64,000 nt of DNA, from positions 1 through 64,000 of the forward strand of contig JADQCB010000037.1 of assembly GCA_016278325.1 (NCBI GenBank), written 5' to 3'. Source of the DNA: Actibacterium sp. (lineage in GTDB: Bacteria > Pseudomonadota > Alphaproteobacteria > Rhodobacterales > Rhodobacteraceae). The translations under genes and the position numbers were made by a program. Below, one piece after another: positions 44,368 through 54,285 of the stretch. Below the pieces are notes generated by a model. The model was not told the origin of the DNA. It was given only the letters and a program-made list of their open reading frames with translations, and did not search any database. The number at the start of each line of letters is the position of its first letter. Within the stretch, counting starts at the first letter, position 1.

Positions 44368-44370
44368 GCG

Positions 44371-45309
44371 ATGGAACCGGCGCCGTTCTTTCGCGAGGTC
44401 GCCGACGGGCCTGACGGTGGCGCCGCCTATTGGCTGACCGCGCGCGACGGGGTGCGGCTGCGCATCGGGGTCTGGCCGGATGGCCGCAAGGGCACCGTGC
44501 TGCTGTTTCCCGGCCGCACCGAATATGTCGAGAAATACGGCCGCGCGGCGCGCGATCTTCGCTCGCGCGGCTATGCCACCGTCACGGTGGACTGGCGCGG
44601 CCAGGGCCTGGCCGAACGGATGCTCGATTCCCCCGAGGTCGGGTTCGTCGACGACTTCATGGAGTATCAGCTCGACGTCCTGGCGCTGACCCGCGCCCTG
44701 CCCGCGCTGGACCTGCCGGCGGGGCCGCATTTCCTGCTGGCCCATTCGATGGGCGGGGCGATCGGGCTGCGCGCCCTGTTCGAAGGGCTGGACGTGCCCG
44801 CCGCGGCCTTCACCGCGCCGATGTGGGATATCATGATGCCGATGCCGATGCGGGCCGCCGCGAAAGTGCTGACCACCGCAACGCGGCCCACGGCATTGGG
44901 CCGGCGCTTTGCCCCGGGCACGACCGGCAACCGCAGCTATGTCGATGCCGCCGATTTCGACGACAACGAACTGACCGGCGACGCCGAGATGTTCGCCTAC
45001 ATGCAGCACCAGGTTGCTGCCCATCCCGAGCTGGGGCTGGGGGGCCCAAGCCTGATCTGGGTGCATGAGGCGATGCGCGAGATCGGTCAGCTGGCCCACC
45101 GGTCGTCGCCGGCCATTCCGGCGCTGACCTTCCTGGGCGGCGAAGAGCGGATCGTCAGCCCCGAAGCGATCCGCCAGCGCATGGCGCGCTGGCCCGGTGG
45201 CCGCCTGATCGAGGTGCCGGGCGCCCGCCACGAGGTGCTGATGGAGGATCCCGCAACCCGCGAGATGGTGTTCGACGCAATCTGCGGGCTGTTCGACGCG
45301 GCGCTGTGA
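44371..45309 (+). CDS. Alpha/beta hydrolase (lysophospholipase/monoacylglycerol lipase-like)
   Basis: The protein is a 312-residue serine hydrolase of the PldB group. The oxyanion segment LLFPGRTEYVEKYG is near residue 45, the nucleophile elbow LLAHSMGGAIG (Ser near 127) follows, a cap region with several methionines (TAPMWDIMMPMPMRAA) comes after, the catalytic Asp is probably in LTFLGGEERIVSPEA-type loop, and the His lies in VPGARHEVLME near 290. No signal peptide is visible. The start at 44371 is 3 bp after the SCP2-like stop. Confidence 0.88.
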   Translation: MEPAPFFREVADGPDGGAAYWLTARDGVRLRIGVWPDGRKGTVLLFPGRTEYVEKYGRAARDLRSRGYATVTVDWRGQGLAERMLDSPEVGFVDDFMEYQLDVLALTRALPALDLPAGPHFLLAHSMGGAIGLRALFEGLDVPAAAFTAPMWDIMMPMPMRAAAKVLTTATRPTALGRRFAPGTTGNRSYVDAADFDDNELTGDAEMFAYMQHQVAAHPELGLGGPSLIWVHEAMREIGQLAHRSSPAIPALTFLGGEERIVSPEAIRQRMARWPGGRLIEVPGARHEVLMEDPATREMVFDAICGLFDAAL

Positions 45310-45382
45310 ACCGGCTTTGCCTTGAAGGCGGGGCCCCTGCCCGCATATGTCAGGGAAACGCTTGCAACACAGAGGTTCCTTC

Positions 45383-47233
45383 ATGCGCTTTTCCGCCCCC
45401 AGCCCCGTCCATGATGCAAATGCCTCGTCCGGCGGCGACAGCCTCGGCGACCTGCCGGAATGGGATCTTGCCGATCTCTACCGCGACGAGGATGCGCCCG
45501 AACTGGCGCGCGACATGGAGTGGCTGCAATCCGAATGCGCCGCCTTCGCCGCCGATTACGAGGGCAAGCTCGACGCGCTGGACGCCGCCGGGCTGCTGGA
45601 CTGCGTCAGGCGCTATGAACGCATCGACGTGGTGGGCGGGCGCATCATGTCCTTTGCCGGGCTGCGCTATTACCAAAACACCACCGATTCGGACCGAGCC
45701 AAGTTCCTGTCCGACATGCAGGACAGGATCACCACCTTCACCACGCCGCTGGTGTTCTTCAGCCTGGAAATCAACCGGATCGAGGATGCGCGGCTCGACG
45801 CGCTGTTCGCCGAGAACGCCGAGCTGGCCCGCTACAAGCCGGTCTTCGAGCGGATGCGCGCGATGCGGCCCTACCAGCTGTCCGACGAGCTGGAAAAATT
45901 CCTGCACGACCAGTCGGTCGTCGGCGCGGCCGCCTGGAACAAGCTGTTCGACGAGACGATCGCCGGCCTGGCTTTCACCATCGACGGCGAAGAGCACAAT
46001 ATCGAGGGGACGCTGAATTTCCTCACCGATACCGACCGCAGCAAGCGCGAAGCGGCGGCGCGCGCCCTGGGCCGGGTGTTCGAACGCCATGTGCGGCTGT
46101 TTTCGCGCGTTCATAACACGCTGACCAAGGAAAAGGAGATCGAGGACCGCTGGCGCAACATGCCCAGCCCGCAGACCGGGCGCCACCTGGCCAACCATGT
46201 CGAGCCCGAGGTGGTCGAGGCGCTGCGAAATGCGGTGGTCAATGCCTATCCCCGGCTTTCGCACCGCTATTACGCGCTGAAGGCGAAATGGATGGGGCTG
46301 GACAAGCTGGAGATCTGGGACCGCAACGCGCCCTTGCCCATCGACGCGCCGAGAACCGTGGACTGGCCCACCGCGCGCGACATGGTGATCGAGGCCTATA
46401 ACGACTTCTCGCCCCGGATGGCCGAGATCGCGCAACCCTTCTTCGACAAGGGCTGGATCGACGCGGGCGTCAAGCCCGGAAAGGCGCCGGGCGCCTTCGC
46501 CCATCCCACGGTGGTCGATGTGCACCCCTACGTGATGCTGAATTATCTGGGCAAGCCGCGCGACGTGATGACCCTGGCGCATGAGCTGGGCCATGGCGTG
46601 CACCAGGTGCTGGCGGCCGACCAAGGCGAATTGCTGTCCTCGACCCCGCTGACCCTGGCCGAGACCGCCAGCGTGTTCGGCGAGATGCTGACCTTCCGCA
46701 AGCTGCTGGAAAAGGCCGGGACGCAGGCCGAGAGAAAGACCCTTCTGGCCGGCAAGGTCGAGGACATGATCAATACCGTGGTCCGGCAGATCGCGTTCTA
46801 CGATTTCGAATGCAAGCTGCACGAGGCCCGGCGCGGCGGCGAACTGACGCCGGACGACATCAATGCGCTGTGGATGTCGGTTCAGGCCGAATCGCTGGGT
46901 CCGGTCTTCGACTTCATGGACGGCTACGAAACCTTCTGGGCCTACATCCCGCATTTCGTCCACTCGCCCTTCTACGTCTATGCCTATGCGTTCGGCGACG
47001 GGCTGGTGAACGCGCTTTACGCGGTTTACGAAGAAGGCGATCCGGACTTCCAGGAAAAGTATTTCGCGATGCTCAGGGCCGGCGGATCGAAACACCACAA
47101 GGACCTTCTGGCGCCCTTCGGGCTGGACGCCTCGGACCCGAAATTCTGGGACAAGGGGCTGAGCATGATCTCGGGAATGATCGACGAGCTTGAGGCGATG
47201 GAGGATCAGGCGGCGCCGGACCCGCGCGGCTAG
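45383..47233 (+). CDS. pepF: M3-family oligoendopeptidase (PepF-like)
   Basis: A zinc metallopeptidase of about 616 residues. The motif TLAHELGHGVH, near residue 396, gives the HExxH ligands, and the third ligand Glu lies downstream in LAETASVFGEMLTF. The length and order match PepF/M3B oligoendopeptidases that cut 7-17-residue peptides in the cytoplasm. The ATG at 45383 is preferred, since GAGG lies nine bases upstream; an ATG 12 codons earlier (45347) cannot be excluded. The gene converges on yacG, overlapping its stop codon by four bases. Confidence 0.94.
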   Translation: MRFSAPSPVHDANASSGGDSLGDLPEWDLADLYRDEDAPELARDMEWLQSECAAFAADYEGKLDALDAAGLLDCVRRYERIDVVGGRIMSFAGLRYYQNTTDSDRAKFLSDMQDRITTFTTPLVFFSLEINRIEDARLDALFAENAELARYKPVFERMRAMRPYQLSDELEKFLHDQSVVGAAAWNKLFDETIAGLAFTIDGEEHNIEGTLNFLTDTDRSKREAAARALGRVFERHVRLFSRVHNTLTKEKEIEDRWRNMPSPQTGRHLANHVEPEVVEALRNAVVNAYPRLSHRYYALKAKWMGLDKLEIWDRNAPLPIDAPRTVDWPTARDMVIEAYNDFSPRMAEIAQPFFDKGWIDAGVKPGKAPGAFAHPTVVDVHPYVMLNYLGKPRDVMTLAHELGHGVHQVLAADQGELLSSTPLTLAETASVFGEMLTFRKLLEKAGTQAERKTLLAGKVEDMINTVVRQIAFYDFECKLHEARRGGELTPDDINALWMSVQAESLGPVFDFMDGYETFWAYIPHFVHSPFYVYAYAFGDGLVNALYAVYEEGDPDFQEKYFAMLRAGGSKHHKDLLAPFGLDASDPKFWDKGLSMISGMIDELEAMEDQAAPDPRG

Positions 47234-47421
47234 TGCCTGGGTTCGTCCGGTCGCGGCTGCCGGGCCAGTTCCTCGGCCGCCTCCTCCAGCGCCTCGGGAT
47301 CCTCGGCGGGAATTGCGTAACTGCCTGTCAGCCATTTCCCCAGATCCAGATCGGCACAGCGGCGCGAACAGAAGGGGCGATAGCGTGGCTGGGTCGGCTT
47401 GCCGCAGATCGGACAACTCAT
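47230..47421 (-). CDS. yacG: YacG zinc-binding protein (DNA gyrase inhibitor family)
   Basis: A 63-residue protein with the zinc motif CPICGKP...RYRPFCSRRCADLDLGKWL. Cys residues at 3, 6, 18 and 22 form the CxxC-CxxxC site. In E. coli YacG binds GyrB and blocks DNA binding. An acidic tail (residues 40-58) follows. The start overlaps the rng stop (ATGA), so it is the last gene of the infA-maf-rng-yacG string, and its stop overlaps the pepF stop on the other strand. Confidence 0.95.
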   Translation of the reverse strand: MSCPICGKPTQPRYRPFCSRRCADLDLGKWLTGSYAIPAEDPEALEEAAEELARQPRPDEPRH

Positions 47422-48458
47422 CGGGCGACTCCCTCGTTCAGGGGCAATCTTTCGCGCTTTCGCTGAAGCTCGTAATTGCCCATGTTGGTCCAGCCGACAA
47501 GGTTCGTGTCGACCGCATCGGCGCGAAAGGCGGCCCGGAGCACCTGTTCCAGCTGGCCGCGCTCCTTGACCGGCATCGGGGCAAAATCCACGACGATCTG
47601 TCCGCCCAGCCCGCGCAGGCGCAACTGGCGCGGCAATTCACGGGCCGCGGCGATATTCGCCTTCAGCCCGGCCGCCGGCGACGAATCCGGGCCCGTATTG
47701 ACATCTACCGCGACCAGGGCACGGGTCGGTTCGACCCACAGGGCGCCCCCGCCGGGCAGGACGGCCGGGCGCGACAGCGCCTCGATCGCCTCTTCGACGC
47801 CATGCGCGGCAAAGGCGCCCTTCGCCTCGATCACCTGCTCCGGCGCCGGCTCGGCCCAGTCGCGCCAGGCCTGTCGATGGGCGCCGGGTGCATCCACCAG
47901 CAGTTCCGGCGGGCCGGACGTGTCGGCCAGGACCCGCCCGGCAAGATCGCGAACCGCGGCGATATCCTCGGCGATCAGGCTTTCGTCGACGCCGAGACAG
48001 GCCGAGCGCAGGATCAACCCGATTCCGTCCGCGGCCCCATCCATCGCGTCATGCGCAACTTCGCGCAGGCGGTCGCGTTCGTCGTCGTCGCGGATCGCGC
48101 GCGACAGGTTCAGCCCCGGCGCATCGGGCGTGACAATGGCATAGCGGCTCTTGAACAGAAGTTTCCGGGTGACCGGCGGGGCCTTGCCCGGCTCGGCGAA
48201 TCCCGTCACCTGCACCAGCAGCGATTGGCCGGGCGCCAGGCCCTTTGCCTGCCGCAGGAAGGCGCGGCCCCCGGGCAGTCTGACGAAGACACCACCCTGC
48301 CCCTTCATCTGCCGGTCGACAACGGTGCGAAAGATGGCGCCGGGGCCCGGCCGATCGTCGGGCGGGTCGATCAGCAGATCCTGAAGCTGGCCGTTCACCA
48401 TCAACGCGGCGGCCTGGCGACCGTCCAGTTCGTCCAGAACGACAATCCGGCCCTTCAT
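47418..48458 (-). CDS. rng: RNase E/G-family ribonuclease (short form)
   Basis: A 346-residue RNase G-like protein. The N-terminus holds an S1-like domain (residues 30-85). The catalytic magnesium aspartates are in [12 protein letters not shown] near residue 262 and [10 protein letters not shown] near 306. It lacks the zinc-link and the long degradosome scaffold of RNase E and is shorter than E. coli RNase G (489). It is presumably an RNA-processing enzyme with an ATG overlapping the maf stop and a stop overlapping yacG. A full-length RNase E is expected elsewhere in the genome. Confidence 0.92.
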   Translation of the reverse strand: MKGRIVVLDELDGRQAAALMVNGQLQDLLIDPPDDRPGPGAIFRTVVDRQMKGQGGVFVRLPGGRAFLRQAKGLAPGQSLLVQVTGFAEPGKAPPVTRKLLFKSRYAIVTPDAPGLNLSRAIRDDDERDRLREVAHDAMDGAADGIGLILRSACLGVDESLIAEDIAAVRDLAGRVLADTSGPPELLVDAPGAHRQAWRDWAEPAPEQVIEAKGAFAAHGVEEAIEALSRPAVLPGGGALWVEPTRALVAVDVNTGPDSSPAAGLKANIAAARELPRQLRLRGLGGQIVVDFAPMPVKERGQLEQVLRAAFRADAVDTNLVGWTNMGNYELQRKRERLPLNEGVAR

Positions 48459-49033
48459 GACGCCTCGCGATACAGCGGGTATCCCGCCGCCCGCAACAGG
48501 CCCGCGGTTTCGGCCAGCGGCAGGCCGACCACCCCGGAAAACGATCCGCCGATCCAGGGGATGAACGCCTCGGCCAGACCCTGGATGCCATAGCCGCCGG
48601 CCTTGCCGCGCCATTCATCCGAATTCAGGTATGCGCGCAGCTCGGCACCGGACAACCGCTTCATCCGGACCGCGGTCACCACCTCGCGCGACCAGAGCCG
48701 GTCGCCCCGGCGCAAGGCAACTGCGGTGATGACGCTGTGCCGGCGCCCGGACAGGGCCCGCAGGAACGCCGCCGCCTCGTCGGCATCGCGGGGCTTGCCA
48801 AGGATACGCCGGCCCAAGGCCACGGTAGTGTCGCCGCACAGCACCAATTCATCGGGCGCGGCATTCACCGCGCGCGCCTTTTCGACCGCCATGCGGGTGC
48901 AATAGCGGCGTGGAAGCTCGTTTTTGCGCGGGCTCTCGTCAATATCCGCCGGGCACACGGCATCCGGCACGACCCCGATCTGCGCCAGCAATTCCTTGCG
49001 ACGCGGGCTGGCTGAGCCGAGGATCAGTCGCAA
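48455..49033 (-). CDS. maf: Maf-family nucleotide pyrophosphatase
   Basis: A 192-residue house-cleaning pyrophosphatase. The N-terminal [18 protein letters not shown] is the family signature. [17 protein letters not shown] is the substrate-binding segment, and [20 protein letters not shown] (by cores) lies near residue 150. Members hydrolyse m7GTP, or UTP/TTP analogues. The start codon is TTG at 49033, two bases after the infA stop; no other start is available in this stretch. Coupled to infA upstream and rng downstream. Confidence 0.95.
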   Translation of the reverse strand: MRLILGSASPRRKELLAQIGVVPDAVCPADIDESPRKNELPRRYCTRMAVEKARAVNAAPDELVLCGDTTVALGRRILGKPRDADEAAAFLRALSGRRHSVITAVALRRGDRLWSREVVTAVRMKRLSGAELRAYLNSDEWRGKAGGYGIQGLAEAFIPWIGGSFSGVVGLPLAETAGLLRAAGYPLYREAS

Positions 49034-49035
49034 GA

Positions 49036-49254
49036 CTACTTGAATCGATAATTGATCCGACCCTTGGTCAGATCATACGGTGTCATCTCCACCTGAACCT
49101 TGTCGCCGGCGAGAACCCGGATGCGGTTCTTGCGCATCTTTCCTGCCGTGTGCGCGATGATCTCATGGCCGTTTTCAAGCTCGACCCGGAATGTCGCGTT
49201 CGGCAGGAGTTCCTTCACGACGCCGGGAAATTCGAGCATTTCTTCCTTGGCCAT
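49036..49254 (-). CDS. infA: Translation initiation factor IF-1
   Basis: A 72-residue OB-fold protein, [20 protein letters not shown] at the start and [12 protein letters not shown] at the end, the exact length and sequence type of IF-1. It binds the ribosomal A site during initiation. The ATG at 49254 gives the canonical N-terminus; an ATG two codons earlier is less likely. It is the first gene of the conserved infA-maf-rng-yacG run, with about 115 bp separating it from the phosphatase gene upstream. Confidence 0.98.
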   Translation of the reverse strand: MAKEEMLEFPGVVKELLPNATFRVELENGHEIIAHTAGKMRKNRIRVLAGDKVQVEMTPYDLTKGRINYRFK

Positions 49255-49369
49255 GGTCACTCCATACTGATTTGCCCGCCATTGCGCGAGCGTGCACCTA
49301 AATGCGCCTCGCGGCGCTGTTTTTCAAGGGCAAAAACATCGGGCCCGGGGCGGGGCGGATCGCCTTGCA

Positions 49370-49846
49370 TCACCGATGCTCTGGCGCCGACGCCACCTCC
49401 GGCGGGCCGAACTTGTCGATCAGATGGCCCATGATCTGGTCCCGGGCCTGCCGGAACGCGGCCAGCTTGGCCTCTCGGGTTTCGCCCAGACCGGCGGGAT
49501 CGAGGATTTGCCAGTATTCGACATCCAGGTGAAAATAACGGGTCAATTCCAGCGCCCGGCGCTGGCTGGCCGGCGACAGCGCCACGATCAGGTCGAACCC
49601 GGACAGATCATCGCCCCATTGCTCCATCTCGTCGAAACTGCGCGAGCGGTGCCGCTCCAGCGAGGCGTCAAGCTCGGCGCAGACGGCGATGGCGAAACCG
49701 TCCACGTCCATGTCGTTGCGAACCCCGGCGGACTGCACGTAAAACCGATGACCATAGAGCTTCTTGGCCAGCGCCTCGGCCATCGGCGAGCGGATCGAGT
49801 TGTGGTCGCAGCAGAAAAGAACCGAGCTGGGGAGCGTATCTTGCAC
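49370..49846 (-). CDS. Low-molecular-weight protein tyrosine phosphatase-fold protein
   Basis: A 158-residue protein with the P-loop CX5R as C13-DHNSI-R19 (VLFCCDHNSIRSPMAEAL), the LMW-PTP/ArsC-like thioredoxin-coupled fold. The DP motif of LMW-PTPs lies in LDPAGLGETREAKLA near residue 113. It could act as a phosphotyrosine phosphatase or an arsenate reductase relative; no ars genes are near. The start is GTG at 49846, six bases after a GGGGGG tract at the end of the UPF0262 gene, in the conserved hisD-UPF0262-phosphatase cluster. Confidence 0.9.
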   Translation of the reverse strand: MQDTLPSSVLFCCDHNSIRSPMAEALAKKLYGHRFYVQSAGVRNDMDVDGFAIAVCAELDASLERHRSRSFDEMEQWGDDLSGFDLIVALSPASQRRALELTRYFHLDVEYWQILDPAGLGETREAKLAAFRQARDQIMGHLIDKFGPPEVASAPEHR

Positions 49847-49850
49847 CGCA

Positions 49851-50336
49851 TCACCCCCCGAAATGCAGCACGCAAATCAGGGTGAACAGGCGGCGCGCGG
49901 TTGCGTTGTCCAGTTCGGCCTTGCCTTCGAGCCGCTCTTTCAACACGCGGGCCCCTTCGTTGTGAATCCCGCGCCGGGCCATGTCGATCGCTTCGATCTG
50001 GCTTGGCGGCAGCGTCTTCACCGCATCGAAATAGCTTTCGCAGATCTGGAAATAATCCTTTACCACCTGCCGGAACGGCCCCAGCGAGAGGTGGAACTGG
50101 GCCACCTGGTCGCCCGCCTCGTCCTTCAGGTCGAAGACCAGCCGCTTTTCGCAGATCGACAGGAACAGCTTGAAGGGACCAGTCGGGACCGCGCGCCCTG
50201 CGCGCTCGGGCAGGGCGAAGCTGTTGTCTTCCAGCAGATCGAATATCGCGACCTTGCGCTCCTGCTCGATCTCGGGCGTTGGCGCCGGCAGGCCGTCATC
50301 GTCGATCTCGACATAGCTCAGGCGGGACAGGCTCAT
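49851..50336 (-). CDS. UPF0262 family protein
   Basis: A 161-residue protein of the alphaproteobacterial UPF0262 family. Recognisable segments are RLSYVEIDDDGLPAPTPEIEQ and EQERKVAIFDLLEDN, and also FDLKDEAGDQVAQFHLSLGP, ending CVLHFGG. Function is unknown, but the gene is almost always beside hisD. The ATG at 50336 overlaps the hisD stop (ATGA), so a start further upstream is excluded by the family N-terminus. Confidence 0.94.
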   Translation of the reverse strand: MSLSRLSYVEIDDDGLPAPTPEIEQERKVAIFDLLEDNSFALPERAGRAVPTGPFKLFLSICEKRLVFDLKDEAGDQVAQFHLSLGPFRQVVKDYFQICESYFDAVKTLPPSQIEAIDMARRGIHNEGARVLKERLEGKAELDNATARRLFTLICVLHFGG

Positions 50337-51643
50337 TGGCCGGCCTCGTTCAGCCTGTCCAGCCGGGCGCGCACCGACAGCCCGTGCGCCTGAAGCCCCT
50401 CGGATTGTGCCAGCCGCTCGGCCGAGGGTCCGATCGCCCGGAGCGATGCCGGCGTCATCCGGGCCAGGGTCGTGCGTTTCAGGAAATCCATCACCGACAA
50501 CCCCGACGAGAAACGCGCCGAGCGCGCCGTGGGCAGCACATGGTTCGGCCCCCCGACATAATCGCCGATCGCCTCGGGCGTCCACTGGCCCAGGAAGATC
50601 GCCCCGGCATGGGTGATCCTTTCCGACAGCGCCTCGGGCGCGGCCACGCACAGTTCCAGATGCTCGGGCGCCAGGCGGTTCGACAGGTCTGCCGCCTCGG
50701 CCAGATCACGCACGACGATCACCGCGCCGAAATCGCGCCAGCTGGCCCCGGCAATCGCCCGCCGCTCCAGCATCTCAAGCCGGCCTTCCACCGCTTCGGC
50801 CACCGCCCGGCCGAATTGCGCGTCATCGGTAATCAGGATCGACTGGGCGTTTTCGTCATGCTCGGCCTGGCTGAGAAGATCCAGCGCGATCCAGTCGGGA
50901 TCGTTGTCGGCATCGGCGATCACCACGATCTCTGACGGGCCCGCGATCATGTCGATGCCGACCTGTCCGAACACGCGCCGCTTGGCCGCGGCGACATAGG
51001 CATTTCCGGGGCCGGTGATCTTGTCCACCGGGCGGATGGTTTCGGTGCCATAGGCCAGCGCCGCGATCGCCTGCGCCCCGCCGATGCGATAAATGGTATC
51101 GACCGCCGACAGCCGGGCGGCCAGAAGCACCAGCGGGTTGACCACCCCGTCGGGCGTCGGCACGCAGATCACCAGCCGCTCCACCCCGGCGACATGCGCC
51201 GGGATCGCGTTCATCAGCACCGAGGACGGATAAGACGCCTGCCCCCCCGGCACATAGAGCCCCGCTGCCGTGACCGGTGTCCAGCGCCAGCCCAGCGTGG
51301 CGCCTTCGGGATCGGTCCATTGCGCATCCTCGGGCATCTGGCGGACGTGATAGGCGCGGATCCGTTCGGCCGCGCGTTCCAGCGCCGCGCGGTCCTGTGC
51401 CGAGACCTTTGCACATTCGGCCGCGATCTCTTCGGCGCTGAACGCCAGCCGGTCCGCGGTCAGATCCAGCCGGTCGAGCCTTGCCGTCAGCTCGATCAGC
51501 GCCGCGTCGCCACGCGCGCGGACATCGGCAATGATCGCGGCGACCGTGTCATCGACTTCGGGCGAATCCTCGCGCTTCATCGACAGCAGCGCGCTGAAAC
51601 GGGTTTCGAAATCGGCGGCGGCGGTTTCAAGGAAAACTGGCAT
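50333..51643 (-). CDS. hisD: Histidinol dehydrogenase
   Basis: A 436-residue zinc enzyme that carries out the last two oxidations of histidine synthesis, histidinol to histidine. The conserved stretches are VTAAGLYVPGGQASYPSSVL near residue 125, KITGPGNAYVAAAKR near 210, AGPSEIVVIAD near 235 and SQAEHDENAQ near 260, and the C-terminal GGPNHVLPT motif carrying a zinc ligand His near 370. The length is standard. It lies after a 129-bp gap from DUF2948 and overlaps UPF0262. Confidence 0.98.
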   Translation of the reverse strand: MPVFLETAAADFETRFSALLSMKREDSPEVDDTVAAIIADVRARGDAALIELTARLDRLDLTADRLAFSAEEIAAECAKVSAQDRAALERAAERIRAYHVRQMPEDAQWTDPEGATLGWRWTPVTAAGLYVPGGQASYPSSVLMNAIPAHVAGVERLVICVPTPDGVVNPLVLLAARLSAVDTIYRIGGAQAIAALAYGTETIRPVDKITGPGNAYVAAAKRRVFGQVGIDMIAGPSEIVVIADADNDPDWIALDLLSQAEHDENAQSILITDDAQFGRAVAEAVEGRLEMLERRAIAGASWRDFGAVIVVRDLAEAADLSNRLAPEHLELCVAAPEALSERITHAGAIFLGQWTPEAIGDYVGGPNHVLPTARSARFSSGLSVMDFLKRTTLARMTPASLRAIGPSAERLAQSEGLQAHGLSVRARLDRLNEAGQ

Positions 51644-51772
51644 CCGGGCCTCTCTGATGCGTCGCGGCGAATGTGGGTGCCTTCGGCGCGGGAATGAAGT
51701 TGGCTTCCGGCGGGCGCACCCCGCGCAACGAACCCACGGCGATGCCCACCCCGAAGCGCGTGACGGCGCGCG

Positions 51773-52249
51773 TCATTCGTGACGCGGCACCTTGCGCGAC
51801 GGCGCGACATAGGGACGGGTGACATCCTTCAGCGTCGCTTCGAGGCATTCCACGTCCAGCGCGATGGCGCCGTCGCCGGCCAGCGTCAGGATGACGGTGC
51901 CGGCCCCGTCCGCGCCGGGCTCGAAGCCGATCGCGAGCAGCGACAGAACCAGATCCCGGTCGCCACGATCCACCCCCTGGCTGCGCACCGCCAGCACGTC
52001 CTCGAAGGCAAGAACCGACTGCACCCGTTCATAGGGGCGGCCGCTGCGTTCGGCCGCCTCGCGATCTTCCCAGCGAAACCGGTTCAGCAGCAGGGCAAAC
52101 CGGCGCTCTCCCGGGCGCCAGGCCGTCTCGGTCACGGGAAAGACGGCATCCTGTGCCAGCGCCGAAATCACCTCAAGCCCCTCGGGATCCGTGGCCATGA
52201 GGTTCAGCGGGCGTTCCTCCGCATCCTCGAATTTCGCATCCTCGGTCAT
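51773..52249 (-). CDS. DUF2948 family protein
   Basis: This 158-residue cytoplasmic protein carries the landmarks [22 protein letters not shown], in short [17 protein letters not shown], and [19 protein letters not shown], ending [21 protein letters not shown]. The family is found in alphaproteobacteria next to murA and hisD and has no known function. The start ATG overlaps the murA stop, indicating coupling. Confidence 0.92.
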   Translation of the reverse strand: MTEDAKFEDAEERPLNLMATDPEGLEVISALAQDAVFPVTETAWRPGERRFALLLNRFRWEDREAAERSGRPYERVQSVLAFEDVLAVRSQGVDRGDRDLVLSLLAIGFEPGADGAGTVILTLAGDGAIALDVECLEATLKDVTRPYVAPSRKVPRHE

Positions 52250-53514
52250 TCGCCCTTCACCCGTTCGATATCGGCGCCGCAGGCGCCCAGCTTCTGCTCG
52301 ACAGTCTCATAGCCGCGGTCCAGATGATAGACGCGATTGACCAGGGTTTCCCCCTCGGCCGCCAGGCCGGCCAGGATCAGCGACACCGAAGCGCGCAGAT
52401 CGGTGGCCATGACCGGCGCGCCCTTGAGCCGCGCAACCCCCGTGACCGTGGCCTGGCCGCCATGAACGTCGATCTTCGCCCCCATGCGCATCAATTCGGG
52501 CGCATGCATGAACCGGTTCTCGAAAATCCGCTCTTCCAGCACGCTTACCCCGTCGGCCGTGCACATCAGCGCCATCATCTGCGCCTGAAGGTCGGTGGGG
52601 AACCCCGGGAACGGCTCGGTCACCACATCCACCGCGCGCACCCGGTTGTTGCGGCGGCTGACCTTCAGTCCGCGCGGGGTTTCCTCGATATCGACACCGG
52701 CCGCGTCGAGTTTTTCGGCAAAGGCGGCGATCAGCGACATCCTGCCCCCGAGACATTCGACACTGCCACCGGCAATCGCCGGGGCCAGCATGTAGGTGCC
52801 AAGCTCGATCCGGTCGGCCACCACCGCATGCGTCGCACCGTGCAGCGCCGTCACCCCCTCGATCGTGATCGTGTCCGTGCCCGCGCCCTCGATCCGCGCC
52901 CCCATCGCCGTCAGGCAGCGGGCCAGGTCGACGATCTCGGGCTCGCGCGCGACGTTCCGCAGAACGCTGGTGCCCCGTGCCAGCGTTGCGGCCATCAGCA
53001 CGTTCTCGGTCGCCCCGACCGAAACGAGCGGAAATTCGAAAACGCCCCCCGTCAGCCCCCCTGGCGCCTTGGCGTGGACATACCCGTCGCGCAGATCAAT
53101 CTCGGCGCCCAAAGCCTCCAACCCTTTCAGATGCAGGTCCACCGGGCGGGCCCCGATCGCGCAACCGCCGGGCAGGCTGACCTCGGCATGGCCATGACGT
53201 GCAAGCAATGGCCCGAGCACCAGAATCGACGCGCGCATCTTGCGCACGATGTCATACTCGGCACGCTGGCTTGTCAGGTCATGCGACGACAGCGCCAGGA
53301 CCTTGCCGTCCTGCAAGCTCGACAGCTCGGCCCCCAGGGATCGCAGAAGCGTCGTCATGGTGCGAATGTCCGACAGGCGCGGCGCGTTGGTCAGCGTCAG
53401 CGGCGCATCGGTCAGCAGGGTTGCCGGCATCAATGCAAGACAGGCGTTCTTGGCACCGGCGATCGGAATCTCTCCGTTCAGCTCGGCCCCGCCCCGAACC
53501 AGTATCGAATCCAT
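52246..53514 (-). CDS. murA: UDP-N-acetylglucosamine 1-carboxyvinyltransferase
   Basis: A 422-residue enzyme of the EPSP synthase fold that transfers enolpyruvate from PEP to UDP-GlcNAc, the first committed step of peptidoglycan synthesis and the fosfomycin target. The N-terminus is [20 protein letters not shown], then [14 protein letters not shown]. The reactive Cys is in [18 protein letters not shown] near residue 117, so it should be fosfomycin-sensitive. The length is normal. GAGGAG ten bases upstream sets the ATG at 53514. It overlaps the next gene DUF2948 by ATGA. Confidence 0.98.
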   Translation of the reverse strand: MDSILVRGGAELNGEIPIAGAKNACLALMPATLLTDAPLTLTNAPRLSDIRTMTTLLRSLGAELSSLQDGKVLALSSHDLTSQRAEYDIVRKMRASILVLGPLLARHGHAEVSLPGGCAIGARPVDLHLKGLEALGAEIDLRDGYVHAKAPGGLTGGVFEFPLVSVGATENVLMAATLARGTSVLRNVAREPEIVDLARCLTAMGARIEGAGTDTITIEGVTALHGATHAVVADRIELGTYMLAPAIAGGSVECLGGRMSLIAAFAEKLDAAGVDIEETPRGLKVSRRNNRVRAVDVVTEPFPGFPTDLQAQMMALMCTADGVSVLEERIFENRFMHAPELMRMGAKIDVHGGQATVTGVARLKGAPVMATDLRASVSLILAGLAAEGETLVNRVYHLDRGYETVEQKLGACGADIERVKGE

Positions 53515-53526
53515 ACGCTGCGCTCC

Positions 53527-53667
53527 TCAGCCGCTTGTTTCACCGGGCTTGCGTGCCCGGGCCTGCGCCTTACGCTTGGCAAGGTTTGTCTTCAACGCCC
53601 GTTTCAGCCGGTCCTGCCGGGTGTCGGCCGGTTTTGCGGATTTTGATTTCGGGGATTTCCGTTCCAT
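53527..53667 (-). CDS. Small basic protein upstream of murA
   Basis: Forty-six residues, starting MERKSPKSKSAKPADTRQDR and continuing LKRALKTNLAKRKAQARARK, so very rich in Lys and Arg. It is 12 bp upstream of the murA start and on the same strand. Similar short basic proteins sit in front of murA in Rhodobacterales and may bind nucleic acid. It is too short for ORF callers using a size limit. No domain is known; an ATG at 53667 and TGA stop are clean. Confidence 0.75.
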   Translation of the reverse strand: MERKSPKSKSAKPADTRQDRLKRALKTNLAKRKAQARARKPGETSG

Positions 53668-53872
53668 GCCGCCCTGTCTAGCGCAGCAGCCAAAAACGGT
53701 CCAGATAGCGCTTGCGCCATGCGCGGATTGAGTCTAATCAGCCGCCGACCGAACGGCGCGCGCCATTTGCCGACACCCGCCCTGGCAGAGGCCATACCGG
53801 ACGGTCGAAACGAAAGGGCGTCTCCAGTGCCCGCTTGATCCCGAGTGCCCCGGGATGGCGATCTGGCAAAGG

Positions 53873-53947
<75 letters not shown>

Positions 53948-54285
53948 TCTTTTTTCTCTGCCCTCTAATCCCGCCCAATATATCGAAGGAGAAGCACCGA
54001 GGGCTTTCTCTTCTCACCGCAGCCCCACGTCATACAGCGTGACAGCGGCCATCGACCATGTCCGCGGCGTGCGATGCCGCCCGCAGACACAAGGCAAGTG
54101 ACATCTCCCCGACGCGCCGCCAAAAAGGAATGCAAAGAGAAGACCCCCCGAGTGTTTCCCGCCGGGGTTCGTCTCAGATCCCGGGGGGGCGACCTTCATG
54201 TGCCGAGGCAAACTCGATGACATTCGCCTGCATCCTGTCCGGAATGCGGAATGCGCGTCCGGGCGGTGACATCCCGATCCCTGCG
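53948..54285. other. 338-bp gap downstream of tRNA-Thr
   Basis: Apart from the T6 run just after the tRNA I find no gene, promoter or repeat. Several frames are open for 80-90 codons on both strands, but none looks conserved, and the segment carries no integrase or attachment repeat of the tRNA 3' end. It separates tRNA-Thr from the converging GGDEF gene. Confidence 0.6.

Noticed and set aside
49370-49846. Arsenate-resistance gene
   Set aside because: The fold fits LMW-PTP/ArsC, but there is no arsR, acr3 or arsH nearby, and the location is the conserved hisD-infA cluster.
53948-54285. Possible mobile element or integrase remnant next to tRNA-Thr
   Set aside because: No integrase motif, no repeat of the tRNA 3' end, and no change in gene style is visible; the open frames are unrecognisable.
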